A program made the translations under genes and the position numbers. A DNA stretch of 64,000 nt from positions 1-64,000 of the forward strand of contig CAVSMU010000002.1 in assembly GCA_963729075.1 (NCBI GenBank). Reading direction: 5' to 3'. The notes under the pieces were generated by a model. That model did no database searches and was not told the origin of the DNA. It worked only from the letters and a program-made list of their open reading frames with translations. Source of the DNA: WHSW01 sp963729075. GTDB taxonomy: Bacteria; Actinomycetota; Thermoleophilia; Solirubrobacterales; 70-9. Shown here piece after piece: positions 1-7,949 of the stretch (position 1 is its first letter; every line of letters begins with the position of its first letter).

Positions 1-77
1 CTGAGCTACGCCCCCGGGCAGAGAAACGCGAGCCCGGAGAGCCCGCGCGATTGATTCTAGGGATAGCCTGGGCGGCC

Positions 78-911
78 GTGCGACTGGTGAGTTATGCGTC
101 CGAGGCGGGCTCGCGTGCGGGCGTGCTGCGCGACAACGGTGTGATCGACGCGTGGGATGCGCTCGGGGGCGGCGGCGAGGGGATGCGGGCGCTCCTCGCC
201 TCCGGCCGCGTCGCCGAGCTCGAGGGCGCGGACGGCACCGCGCTGCCGCTCGACGACGTCGAGCTGCTGACGCCGGTGCCCGACCCGGAGAAGATCATCG
301 GCATCGGGCTGAACTACCGCGCTCATGCCGCGGAGGGACGCATGGAGCCGCCCGAGAGCCCGACCTTCTTCGCCAAGTTCCGCAACGCCCTGCGGGCCGA
401 CGGCGCCACGGTGACGCTGCCCGCGGCGAGCGCCAAGGTCGACTACGAGGCCGAGATCGCGTTCGTCGTCGGCCGTCGGGCCAAGGACATCGCCGAGGCC
501 GATGCGATCGACCACGTCGCGGGATACACCCTGTTCAACGACCTCTCCGCACGCGACCTGCAGTTCGCGACCCCGCAGTGGATGCCGGGCAAGGTCTTCG
601 ACGGGGCGGCACCTTGCGGGCCGGCGATCGTCACCCCCGACGAGGCGGGCCCCGACGACGCACTCGGCCTCGCGCTCGACCTCAACGGCGAGCGAATGCA
701 GGAGTCGAGCACCGCCGACCTCGTCTTCTCGATCCCCGCCCTGATCGCCCATCTCTCGAGCCTGCTCACGCTGGAGCCCGGCGACATCGTCGCCACCGGT
801 ACCCCGGCCGGGGTCGGCGGCGCCCGTGAGCCGCGCGTATGGCTGCGCCCGGCCGACGAACTCGTGGTCAGCTCACCGCAGCTCGGGCGCCTGCGGACGA
901 CGATCGCCTGA
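78..911 (+). CDS. Fumarylacetoacetate hydrolase (FAH) family protein
   Basis: A 277-residue member of the FAH superfamily, which hydrolyses, hydrates or decarboxylates 2-oxo acids in catabolism of aromatic compounds or amino acids. Visible family signatures are GIGLNYRAHAAE, the metal-ligand segment DYEAEIAFVVG, FNDLSARDLQ, GKVFDGAAPCGP and the C-terminal GDIVATGTPAGVG. The divalent-metal acidic residues look intact. The frame is open upstream to a TTG at 51, but the family N-terminus (RLVSYAS) fits the GTG at 78. Its 3' end overlaps the convergent membrane-protein gene by 39 bp. The substrate cannot be told from sequence; acylpyruvase/fumarylpyruvate-hydrolase-like activity is the usual guess for this length. 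Confidence 0.88.
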   Translation: MRLVSYASEAGSRAGVLRDNGVIDAWDALGGGGEGMRALLASGRVAELEGADGTALPLDDVELLTPVPDPEKIIGIGLNYRAHAAEGRMEPPESPTFFAKFRNALRADGATVTLPAASAKVDYEAEIAFVVGRRAKDIAEADAIDHVAGYTLFNDLSARDLQFATPQWMPGKVFDGAAPCGPAIVTPDEAGPDDALGLALDLNGERMQESSTADLVFSIPALIAHLSSLLTLEPGDIVATGTPAGVGGAREPRVWLRPADELVVSSPQLGRLRTTIA

Positions 912-2561
912 CCCCAGGATCCGCTCCTGCGAGCCGAAGCTCGCCACGAGCGCGAAGGGCAGGAACCAGACGACGTAGAAGTAGAACCAGTGCGACGCGG
1001 TGAGCTGAACCGCGATCGTCACCGCGACGGCCAGGGCGGCGATCTGGACCGGGCTCTTGAAGCGGGGATACAGCGCGACCCCCACCGCCAGCGCCACCGC
1101 CAGTACCCGGGCCACCGGCTGGAGGAAGTCAAGCCCGGGCGCCTGGCCCCAAACACTGAACGGGGAGCTGCGCGTCGCCTGGTAGCCGAGCGTGCGGTCG
1201 TACAGCTCGTCGAGGCCGCCGTCCGGCACGAAGGGCAGGGTCACCGCGACCGCCACCGCTGCGAACGCGAGTGAGAAGATCAGCGCTCCGCGCCAGCGCC
1301 GCTCTCCGTCGGCGGTCGCGAACAAGGGCGCCAATGCCGCGGAGCCGAACTTCGCGGCCGCCGCGAGGGCGATCAGCCCGCCGCGGGCGGGCGGCGAGCG
1401 CAACGCGAGCAGGGCTCCGATCGAGAGCATCGCGACGAGCGCGTCGTTGGCGTTCGCGTTCATGACGTAGAGCGTCCACGGGCAGGAGACCCAGGCGAAG
1501 CCGAGGGCCCAGCCGAGCGCCCGTCCCTCCGCGCCGACCCGCAGCCGCCGGCCCAGGGCGACGAGCCCGACGACGCAGAGCAGATCGAAGCCGATCGCCG
1601 CGGCGTGGGCGGCCGGGACGTCGTCCCAGACGCCGTCCCAGCCGAAGACCTGCTCGAACGGGAGATAGGCCAGGTAGTTGACCGGCCCGTACACGTCCCC
1701 GCGGAGTCCCGCGATGTCGGCGAAGTGGCCCTCGTAGAGCGCCGCGCCGTCGGCGATCCGGTCGGCGCCGATCACCCCGGCGACGCCGATGTCGATCACC
1801 TGCGAGTCGATCACGTTGAGCGCCATCCGCGCGGCGACTAGGACGACGACGCCGACGGCGAGCCAGCGCACCGGCGCCCACGGCAGCAGCGGGCCCGGGC
1901 GCTCGCGAGGCCACAGCCCGGCGACGAGCATCCGCAGCAGTAGGTAGCCGAGCACCGGATAGGTCAGCGCGACCGAGGCGCTGATCTCGGCGCGGTTGAA
2001 GAACAGGAGCGAGAGGCTGAGGCCGAGGATCACCAGCAGGTCGAGGTGGACGAGGCGAAGCGGCCGCCGCGGATCGAAGAACGGGGCCAGGAAGAGCAGG
2101 CAGAGCGGCAGCCAGACGTAGGGGGCGTTCACCGTTTGTGCGATCGCGCCGTCGTAGCCGCGGGCGAGATCGGTCTCCACCTGGTAATCGCGCCAGGCCT
2201 CGTCGATCTCCCCCCGGGTCCCGTCGACGATCAGCTCGGCGACCTTCCGTCTCTCGGCGTCGAAGTAATTCACCTGCCAGCGATCGCCCCGGATCAGTGC
2301 CTGCGGGCGCGCGTCGGGCGTCTCCGCCAGCTCCTCGCGCACCACCTCGCTGGTCCGGGCGATATCGATCGCCTCGCGCGCGGAGAGCGCGAACCCGGGT
2401 GGCGGTTTCTCGACCGAGTCGGGCTCGACCAGCGGCGGCGGGCGCTCGCCGCCGAAGGGCGGCTGGGCCGCGGGGTCGTCAGCGGCCGACGCCGAACCGG
2501 CGGTGACCGCGAGGCCGGCCAGTGCCAGGGCGAGCACCGGCATGATGCGTGATTCCCACAT
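873..2561 (-). CDS. GT-C-like polytopic membrane protein with PepSY-like N-terminal domain
   Basis: About 562 residues. A signal-like N-terminus (MPVLALALAGLAVTAGSASA) is followed by a roughly 110-residue soluble part. Its pattern of AREAIDIA, then DRWQVNYFD, VAELIVDG and GEIDEAWRDY resembles a PepSY/YpeB-type domain. About ten hydrophobic segments follow, with short loops typical of GT-C glycosyltransferases of the DUF2029/GT87 type (VYGPVNYLAYLPFE in a loop after the first TM block). Such enzymes use polyprenyl-phosphate sugars on the outer membrane face. ATG 2561 is chosen; ATG 2543 is equally possible, and the frame upstream of 2561 is poor. Function as a mannosyl- or arabinosyl-type transferase is inference. 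An alternative is a membrane protein of unknown function. Confidence 0.7.
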   Translation of the reverse strand: MWESRIMPVLALALAGLAVTAGSASAADDPAAQPPFGGERPPPLVEPDSVEKPPPGFALSAREAIDIARTSEVVREELAETPDARPQALIRGDRWQVNYFDAERRKVAELIVDGTRGEIDEAWRDYQVETDLARGYDGAIAQTVNAPYVWLPLCLLFLAPFFDPRRPLRLVHLDLLVILGLSLSLLFFNRAEISASVALTYPVLGYLLLRMLVAGLWPRERPGPLLPWAPVRWLAVGVVVLVAARMALNVIDSQVIDIGVAGVIGADRIADGAALYEGHFADIAGLRGDVYGPVNYLAYLPFEQVFGWDGVWDDVPAAHAAAIGFDLLCVVGLVALGRRLRVGAEGRALGWALGFAWVSCPWTLYVMNANANDALVAMLSIGALLALRSPPARGGLIALAAAAKFGSAALAPLFATADGERRWRGALIFSLAFAAVAVAVTLPFVPDGGLDELYDRTLGYQATRSSPFSVWGQAPGLDFLQPVARVLAVALAVGVALYPRFKSPVQIAALAVAVTIAVQLTASHWFYFYVVWFLPFALVASFGSQERILGSGDRRPQAPELR

Positions 2562-2641
2562 CGTCAGCGGGCGAGCGTAAGGGTTCCGGGTTGAGTTATA
2601 AGGTCCGTGCCGACGATTCTGGTCGAGCAAGGAGCGCCCGG

Positions 2642-2851
2642 ATGGGATTCATGGACAGGTTCAAGGACGCCGCCCAGCAGGCGCAGGATGCGGCCAAGGC
2701 GGCGGGCGGCTCGGTGGCGAGCATGGGCGGCATGGGCGGCGCAGCCGACACGGCCGCGAAGACCAACAAGATCGCCCAGCAAAAGATCGGCGGCGAGATC
2801 GTCGTCAATGTGGATCCCGACCACCCGAAGTCGATGCTGCTCTGGGGCTAG
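2642..2851 (+). CDS. Small Ala/Gly-rich conserved hypothetical protein
   Basis: A 69-residue protein. An amphipathic, alanine-rich N-terminal half (MGFMDRFKDAAQQAQDAAKAA) leads to a Gly/Met-rich hinge and a short C-terminal segment, IGGEIVVNVDPDHPKSMLLWG. ATG 2642 is preceded by AAGGAG at good spacing; ATG 2651 is an alternative. It ends 2 nt before the GTG of the cyclopropane synthase gene, so the two are probably co-transcribed and translationally coupled. The amphipathic helix suggests a membrane-surface or lipid-associated role, which would suit its partner, but no function is known to me. Confidence 0.65.
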   Translation: MGFMDRFKDAAQQAQDAAKAAGGSVASMGGMGGAADTAAKTNKIAQQKIGGEIVVNVDPDHPKSMLLWG

Positions 2852-2853
2852 AC

Positions 2854-4089
2854 GTGAGGGGGGCGCTCGCCCGGCGCGCGTTCTTCGCCGCGCTCTCGCG
2901 GATACGCGGCGGTCGCCTCGAGGTCGAGGAGGGCGGACAGCAGTTTTCCTTTGGCACGCCCGGCGCCGAGCTCGACGCCCGGATCGAGGTCCGCGACCGG
3001 CGGGCCTACGGCTGGGCGCTGCGCGGCAGCACTGGGCTCGGCGAGGGTTATGTCGAGGGGCTATGGGTCACGGACGACCTCGTCTCCGTGATCCGGATCG
3101 CCTGCCGGAACCTGCCCTCCTGGGATCGCTGGCGCCGGCGGATCCATCCGCTCGTGGGCCCGCTTCAGCGAGCCGTCGACCTCATCCCCCGCAACACCCG
3201 GGCGGGCGCGGCGGCGAACATCTCCGCGCACTACGACCTGGGCAACGAGCTCTTCGAGTCGTTCCTCGATCGGCGGCTGATCTACTCCTGCGCCTACTTT
3301 CCCGAACCCGGATCGACCCTGGACGACGCGCAGCTTGCGAAGCTCGAGCGAATCTGCGACCGGCTCGAGCTCGGCCCGGACGACCACGTGCTCGAGATCG
3401 GCGCCGGCTGGGCGGGGTTCGCGATCCATGCCGCGACGACGCGTGGATGCCGCGTGACCACGACGACGATCTCGCGCGAGCAGTACGCCTACGCGGTGGA
3501 ACGCGTCCGCGAGGCCGGCCTCGACGAGCGGGTCGAGGTACTGCTGCGCGACTACCGCGACCTCACCGGGACCTACGACAAGCTGGTCTCGATCGAGATG
3601 ATCGAGGCCGTCGGCTGGCAGTACCTCCCGGCCTTCTTCGCCAAGTGCGCGGAGCTGACCCGGCCCGGCGGGGCGATGTTCCTGCAGGCGATCGTGATCC
3701 AGGACGAGCTCTACGAGGCCGAGAAGGCCGCGCGCAGCTTCTCCAACAAGCACATCTTCCCAGGCGGCTGCCTGCCGTCGCAGGCCGTCATCACGCGCCT
3801 CTCGGCGAAGAACGGGATGCGGACCGACTGGACCGAGGAGATCAGCGCCCACTACGCGCGCACGCTCGCCGCCTGGCGCGATCGCTTCAACGACGCCTGG
3901 CCGAGCCTGAGGCCACATGGCTACGACGAGCGCTTCGCGCGCCTGTGGAACTTCTATCTCGGGTCGTCGGAGGCGGGCTTTACCGAGCGCCGGATCCGCG
4001 ACCTGCAGATCGTCCTCGCGAAGGGCGGAAGCCGGGCCGAGGACGCCGAGCCCGCCGCGGCCGCGGCCATACCGACGGCCGCCGCGTAG
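2854..4089 (+). CDS. cfa: Cyclopropane-fatty-acyl-phospholipid synthase family methyltransferase
   Basis: A 411-residue SAM-dependent methyltransferase of the CFA/mycolic-acid-cyclopropane-synthase family. These enzymes transfer a methylene or methyl group to cis double bonds of phospholipid acyl chains. The N-terminal lipid-binding domain (residues ~1-110) is followed by the family motif ISAHYDLGNELFESFLD. Then come the SAM-binding VLEIGAGWAGFA, SIEMIEAVGWQY (with the active-site acidic residue) and the C-terminal block RTLAAWRDRFN. The start is a GTG 2 nt after the preceding stop, fitting coupling. The length matches the long actinobacterial and proteobacterial forms. The C-terminal ~15 residues are low-complexity Ala-rich. 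Confidence 0.92.
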   Translation: MRGALARRAFFAALSRIRGGRLEVEEGGQQFSFGTPGAELDARIEVRDRRAYGWALRGSTGLGEGYVEGLWVTDDLVSVIRIACRNLPSWDRWRRRIHPLVGPLQRAVDLIPRNTRAGAAANISAHYDLGNELFESFLDRRLIYSCAYFPEPGSTLDDAQLAKLERICDRLELGPDDHVLEIGAGWAGFAIHAATTRGCRVTTTTISREQYAYAVERVREAGLDERVEVLLRDYRDLTGTYDKLVSIEMIEAVGWQYLPAFFAKCAELTRPGGAMFLQAIVIQDELYEAEKAARSFSNKHIFPGGCLPSQAVITRLSAKNGMRTDWTEEISAHYARTLAAWRDRFNDAWPSLRPHGYDERFARLWNFYLGSSEAGFTERRIRDLQIVLAKGGSRAEDAEPAAAAAIPTAAA

Positions 4090-4114
4090 AAGCGGCGCGC
4101 GTCGGCCCGACCGA

Positions 4115-4187
4115 TGGGCGGTGCCGGGCTCGAACCGGCGACCTTCTGGATGTAAACCAGACGCTCTTCCGACTGAGCTAACCGCCC
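4115..4187 (-). tRNA. tRNA-Val (anticodon TAC)
   Basis: Reading the minus strand, 73 nt fold into a full cloverleaf. The acceptor stem is GGGCGGT/ACCGCCC, the D stem GCTC/GAGC, the anticodon stem TCTGG/CCAGA around loop TTTACAT, and the T stem GCCGG/CCGGC around TTCGAGC. The discriminator is A, and CCA is not encoded (TCGG follows). The anticodon TAC reads valine codons. The unshifted reading frame of the neighbouring gene runs 10 nt into this tRNA, one reason to think that frame is wrong. Confidence 0.95.
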
Positions 4188-4837
4188 GCCGGAATTGTCG
4201 CCGATCCGAGCCCGACGGAGGGCGCTACGGCGCCGCCACGTTCTGCAGTCCCGCGAACGGGATCGCCGTGAGCTTCGCGTTCGTGACGAACAGCGGGTTG
4301 CCCGCGGGGTTGTTGCACGCGAACGTCGACCGTGCCCGCCGAGCCGAACGTGTGCACGACGGTGTTCACGATCGTGTTGTTCGCGGCCGCGTCGATGTGC
4401 GCCAGCGAGGTATCGGTGTCGGTGGCGGCGGTCGTGGTGCAGGTGATCTGCGTGACGCCCGCCTTCGCCAGCACGCCCTTGGCGATGAACAGGTAGCTGC
4501 CGGCGGGGACGTTCAGGCTCAGGACCGTGCCCGTCGTTCCGGCGGCGATCTGCGTCGCCCCGTCCTTGAACGTCGAGCGGCCGGTCCCCGCGACGCTGGC
4601 CCTCGGGACGGTCCCCAAAGTGTCCTCGTCGATCTGCGTCCCGGTCAGGGTCTCGTTGGCCACCCTGCTCTTCTTGATCGTCTTCTTGGCGATCTTCTTG
4701 TTCGTGACCGCCTGATTGGCGATCTTGTTCGTGTTGACCTTCTGCGCGCCGAGGGCCGCGCCGCCGCCGATCGCGAAGCAGAGCGCGATCACGGAGATCA
4801 CCAGCGCCGGCGATGGGCGTTTATCGAACATGGACAT
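4178..4837 (-). CDS. Membrane-anchored/secreted hypothetical protein with a 3' frameshift
   Basis: The N-terminus has a single TM or signal anchor (LVISVIALCFAIGGGAALGA). A run of short repeats follows (NTNKIANQAVTNKKIAKKTIKK, then VANETLTGTQIDEDTLG), then a beta-rich domain. This layout recurs in the gene at 25506-26186. The start is ATG 4837, with AGGAGG 5 nt upstream. Near 4318 the frame appears broken. As sequenced, it continues as an Arg-rich tail to 4178, inside the tRNA. Shifting by one base gives CNNPAGNPLFVTNAKLTAIP, a typical family ending, closing at TAG 4225-4227. The 4225 end is probably the true one, and the break is either a real indel or an assembly error. Function is unknown. 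Confidence 0.6.
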   Translation of the reverse strand: MSMFDKRPSPALVISVIALCFAIGGGAALGAQKVNTNKIANQAVTNKKIAKKTIKKSRVANETLTGTQIDEDTLGTVPRASVAGTGRSTFKDGATQIAAGTTGTVLSLNVPAGSYLFIAKGVLAKAGVTQITCTTTAATDTDTSLAHIDAAANNTIVNTVVHTFGSAGTVDVRVQQPRGQPAVRHEREAHGDPVRGTAERGGAVAPSVGLGSATIPAGG

Positions 4838-4918
4838 GTAAACCTCCTCGTGGTTTGGCTCCAAACGATCCTATGCGCGGATACGATCGCCGCGCAGGCG
4901 AACACGGGAGAGAAAGCG

Positions 4919-6025
4919 ATGAGAATGCGCGCGGCGGTGCTGGAGGAGTTCGGCGAGCCCCTGGTCGTCCAGGAGCTCGAGCTGATCGAGCCGAAGGCGG
5001 GCGAGGCGCTTGTCCGCCTCGAGGCGTGCGGGGTCTGCCACACCGACCTCTACACCGCCTCCGGGGTCGACCCCTCGGGCTACGCCCCGACGGTGCTCGG
5101 CCACGAGGGCGCGGGCGTGGTCGAGGCGGTGGGCCCGGAGGTGACTTCGCTCGAGGTCGGCGATCACGTCGTCACCCTGTTCTCGCCCCAGTGCGGCGAA
5201 TGCGTCCACTGCCGTGACGAGCGCACGAACCTCTGCCTCGCGATCCGCGAGCAGCAGAACAAGGGCTACCTGCCGGACGGCACCACTCGCCTGCAACGCG
5301 ACGGCGAGGAGATCCGTCACTTCATGGGCACCTCGACCTTCGCCGAATACACCGTCATGCCTGAGATCGCGCTCGCCAAGGTCAATCCGGAGGCGCCGCT
5401 CGAGCATGCCTGCCTGTTCGCCTGCGGGCTCTCGACCGGCCTCGGGGCGGCAATGAACACGGCCAAGGTTCGCGAGGGCTCGACCTGCGTCGTCTTCGGC
5501 GCCGGCATGGTCGGCCTCGGCGCCGTCGCCGGGTGTCGCCTCCAGGGAGCGGAGCGGATCATCTGCATCGACCTCTCCGAGGACAGGCTCGAGCTCGCCC
5601 GCGGCCAGGGCGCCACCGAGACGATGATCGGCGGCGACGGGGTGGTCGAGCGCATCGTGGAGGAGACCGACGGCTTCGGCGCCGACTACACGTTCGAGGC
5701 GACGGGCAACGTCCAGGTGATGCGCCAGGCGGTCGAGTCGGCGCGCATGGGCTGGGGGCAGGCGACGATGGCCGGGGTCGCGGGCAAGGGCGAGACGCTG
5801 GACATCATCCCCCGCTTCCTCATCACGGGCCGCCGGGTCGCCGGCTCTTCGTTCGGGGGGGTGAAGGGACGCGAGGGCGTGCCGATGCTGGTCGACCGCT
5901 ACCTGGCCGGAGACATCGACGTCGAGCCCTTCGTCTCGCACCGGATCTCGCTCGACGAGGTCAACCGCGGCTTCGAGCTGATGGAGGACCAGGACGGGAT
6001 CCGCAGCGTGATCAAGTTCAACTAG
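4919..6025 (+). CDS. Class III zinc alcohol dehydrogenase (S-(hydroxymethyl)mycothiol dehydrogenase-like)
   Basis: A 368-residue medium-chain dehydrogenase. Catalytic zinc ligands lie in ACGVCHTD (residue ~38) and GHEGAG (~60). The four-Cys structural zinc site is CGECVHCRDERTNLC (~91-105). The NAD-binding turn is VVFGAGMVGLGAV (~190). The class III pattern fits NAD-linked oxidation of a thiol-formaldehyde adduct. Actinobacteria use mycothiol, so an MscR-type role is likely. The start is ATG 4919, with a GGGAGA-type ribosome site; the long upstream open frame has no homology. The MBL-fold gene follows after 13 nt, the same pairing as mscR with its neighbour in mycobacteria. Whether this lineage makes mycothiol cannot be judged from the window. 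Confidence 0.88.
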   Translation: MRMRAAVLEEFGEPLVVQELELIEPKAGEALVRLEACGVCHTDLYTASGVDPSGYAPTVLGHEGAGVVEAVGPEVTSLEVGDHVVTLFSPQCGECVHCRDERTNLCLAIREQQNKGYLPDGTTRLQRDGEEIRHFMGTSTFAEYTVMPEIALAKVNPEAPLEHACLFACGLSTGLGAAMNTAKVREGSTCVVFGAGMVGLGAVAGCRLQGAERIICIDLSEDRLELARGQGATETMIGGDGVVERIVEETDGFGADYTFEATGNVQVMRQAVESARMGWGQATMAGVAGKGETLDIIPRFLITGRRVAGSSFGGVKGREGVPMLVDRYLAGDIDVEPFVSHRISLDEVNRGFELMEDQDGIRSVIKFN

Positions 6026-6038
6026 GAAGGAGCGAGCG

Positions 6039-6803
6039 GTGATCCTGCAGCGTGTCGAACAGGGCGACTGGCTTTCGAACGCGTATCTGATCGTCGACGA
6101 GCCGGGCGGCAAGGGGATATTGGTCGACTCGAACACGGTCACCGACCCGCTCGCCGAGCGGGCGGAGCGCGAGGGCACCGAGATCACGCACCTGCTGCTC
6201 ACCCATCACCACTACGACCACGTGGTCGGCGCCCGCAAGCTCGCCGACCGGTTCGGCGTCCCGATCCTCGCCCACGAGCTCGCGGACGAGCTGATCGACG
6301 ACAAGGTCGACGAGACGATCGCCGACGGCGACGTGCTCGAGACCGGCGACCTGCGAGTCGAGGTGATTCACACGCCCGGCCACTGCGCCGACCACCTGGC
6401 GCTGAACTTCAACGGCACGGACTGCCTGACCGCCGACGTGCTCTTCAAGGGCACGGTGGGCGGCACCCGGGCACCGGGGGCAACCGGGTTCGAGGATCTG
6501 CGTGCGTCGGTGATGGAGCGGCTGATGAAGCTGCCACCCGAGACCCGGATCCATCCCGGCCATCGCGAGCCCTCGACCATCGGCGAGGAGTGGGAGAGCA
6601 ACCCGTTCGTTCGCATCTGGCGCGGCGTCGACGAGGAGGGATCGGACATGTGCACGGTCGGCCCCGCCGACGCCGAGGACCGCGACGAGGCGACATTGGT
6701 CCTCTGGGCCCCCGACTACGACGGCGGCAACAAGGCCTGGGTCCGCTTCGCGGACGGCTCCGACGCGATCGTCGGCGGGTCGCAGATCAGGCGCGAGGGC
6801 TGA
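6039..6803 (+). CDS. MBL-fold metallohydrolase (partner of the class III ADH)
   Basis: A 254-residue metallo-beta-lactamase-fold hydrolase with the dinuclear-metal motif THHHYDHV (residues ~48-55), then HTPGHCADH, a metal-ligand Asp in the DCLTADVLF segment, and HPGHREPS. It starts at GTG 6039 behind AGGAAGGAG, 13 nt after the ADH stop, so the two form an operon. In mycobacteria the gene next to mscR encodes an MBL protein thought to hydrolyse S-formylmycothiol to formate. By analogy this protein is the hydrolase of the formaldehyde pathway. The last ~50 residues (after DMCTVGPADAEDRDEA) form an extra beta-rich tail beyond the core fold. Confidence 0.85.
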   Translation: MILQRVEQGDWLSNAYLIVDEPGGKGILVDSNTVTDPLAERAEREGTEITHLLLTHHHYDHVVGARKLADRFGVPILAHELADELIDDKVDETIADGDVLETGDLRVEVIHTPGHCADHLALNFNGTDCLTADVLFKGTVGGTRAPGATGFEDLRASVMERLMKLPPETRIHPGHREPSTIGEEWESNPFVRIWRGVDEEGSDMCTVGPADAEDRDEATLVLWAPDYDGGNKAWVRFADGSDAIVGGSQIRREG

Positions 6804-7854
6804 GCTCGGCGAGTCGCCGCTCCGCCTCGGCGACGAGCGTCTCCACCACCTCGGCGGCGGGGCGCTCCGACACCAGCGGCGCGGCCTGACCGATCCACAT
6901 CGCGAGCACCCGCTCAGGGTCGGCGCCGTCGGCCAGCGGCCCGGTGAGCGAGCGCTGCAGCGGGAACGGGAGCAGCTCCTTTCCGGCGAGCTCCTCGCTC
7001 ACGCGGTTGCGAACCGCGCGCGCAGGGCGGCCCGAGAAGGCGCGGGTGATCGTGGTCGCATCCGCCGGCGTCCCGAGCACCGCCGCCAGATGGGCCGGGT
7101 GGATTCCGGCCTCGGGACAGGCGAGGAAGCCCGTGCCGATCTGGGCGGCGCCCGCGCCCAGCGCGAGCGCCGCCGCGAGCCCGCGACCGTCGGCGATCCC
7201 ACCGGCCGCCACCACCGGCACCGCGACCGCATCGACGACCTGCGGAACCAGGGCGAGCGTCCCGACCGGCCCGTCGTCGCCCGCGACCAGGAAGCTGCCG
7301 CGATGGCCGCCGGCCTCGGCGCCCTGGGCGATCACGGCGTCCGCGCCGAGCTCCTCGAGGCGGGCGGCCTCGGCGACGGTGGTCGCCGTGGCGATCACGC
7401 GGATCCCCGAGTCGCGAATCGCGGCGACGGCGGTCTCGTCGGGGAGCCCGAACTGGAAGCTCACCACGGCGGGGCGGATCTCCAGCACCGCCTCGAGCCG
7501 GGCGCCGTCGAACCGGGTCGGGTCGTCGTCGTGTGGTTCCGGCGGCTCGCCGAGGCCGCGCTCGGCGTACAGCGGAGCGACCCGCTCGCGGGCTCGCTCT
7601 GCAAGCTCGGCCTCCGGCTCGATCGGAGCGTGACAGAAGAAGTTGAGGTTGAACGGCGCCTCGGTCGCCGACCGGACCGCGGCCGCCTGCTCGCGGACCT
7701 CGTCCGCCGTCAGGACGGCGGATCCCAGCGCCCCGAGCCCGCCGGCCGCGCTCACCGACGCCGCGAGTTGTGGCGTCGCGGCACCCGCCATCGGTGCCTG
7801 CAGGACCGGATGCCTGATCGCCAGGAGCTCCGTGATTGCGGTCGCCGGCAGCAT
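6787..7854 (-). CDS. Nitronate monooxygenase (2-nitropropane dioxygenase family)
   Basis: A 355-residue FMN-dependent TIM-barrel enzyme that oxidises alkyl nitronates such as propionate-3-nitronate. Visible features are the N-terminal IRHPVLQAPMAGAATPQLA, the family motif GAEAGGHRGSF carrying the catalytic His (residue ~180), VPVVAAGGIADGRGLAAAL (FMN phosphate) and GAGAAQIGTGFLACPEA. It converges with the MBL gene, overlapping by 17 bp. A -10-like TAGCGT lies 9 nt upstream of the ATG, suggesting a leaderless message. The closely related enoyl-ACP reductase FabK is less likely because the nitronate-type GGHRG motif is present. Confidence 0.9.
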   Translation of the reverse strand: MLPATAITELLAIRHPVLQAPMAGAATPQLAASVSAAGGLGALGSAVLTADEVREQAAAVRSATEAPFNLNFFCHAPIEPEAELAERARERVAPLYAERGLGEPPEPHDDDPTRFDGARLEAVLEIRPAVVSFQFGLPDETAVAAIRDSGIRVIATATTVAEAARLEELGADAVIAQGAEAGGHRGSFLVAGDDGPVGTLALVPQVVDAVAVPVVAAGGIADGRGLAAALALGAGAAQIGTGFLACPEAGIHPAHLAAVLGTPADATTITRAFSGRPARAVRNRVSEELAGKELLPFPLQRSLTGPLADGADPERVLAMWIGQAAPLVSERPAAEVVETLVAEAERRLAELSPRA

Positions 7855-7949
7855 CTGGCCCCGACGCTACCAGGGGTTCCGCGAGCCCTCGACTATTCTC
7901 CGGCGGCGCGGAACAGCTCGCCGCACGGCGCGGCGCCGAAGGAGGAGAG

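Noticed and set aside
3917..4918. Long in-frame N-terminal extension of the alcohol dehydrogenase
   Set aside because: It overlaps cfa, the tRNA-Val (antisense) and another gene; family alignment begins at MRMRAAVLEEFG (4919).
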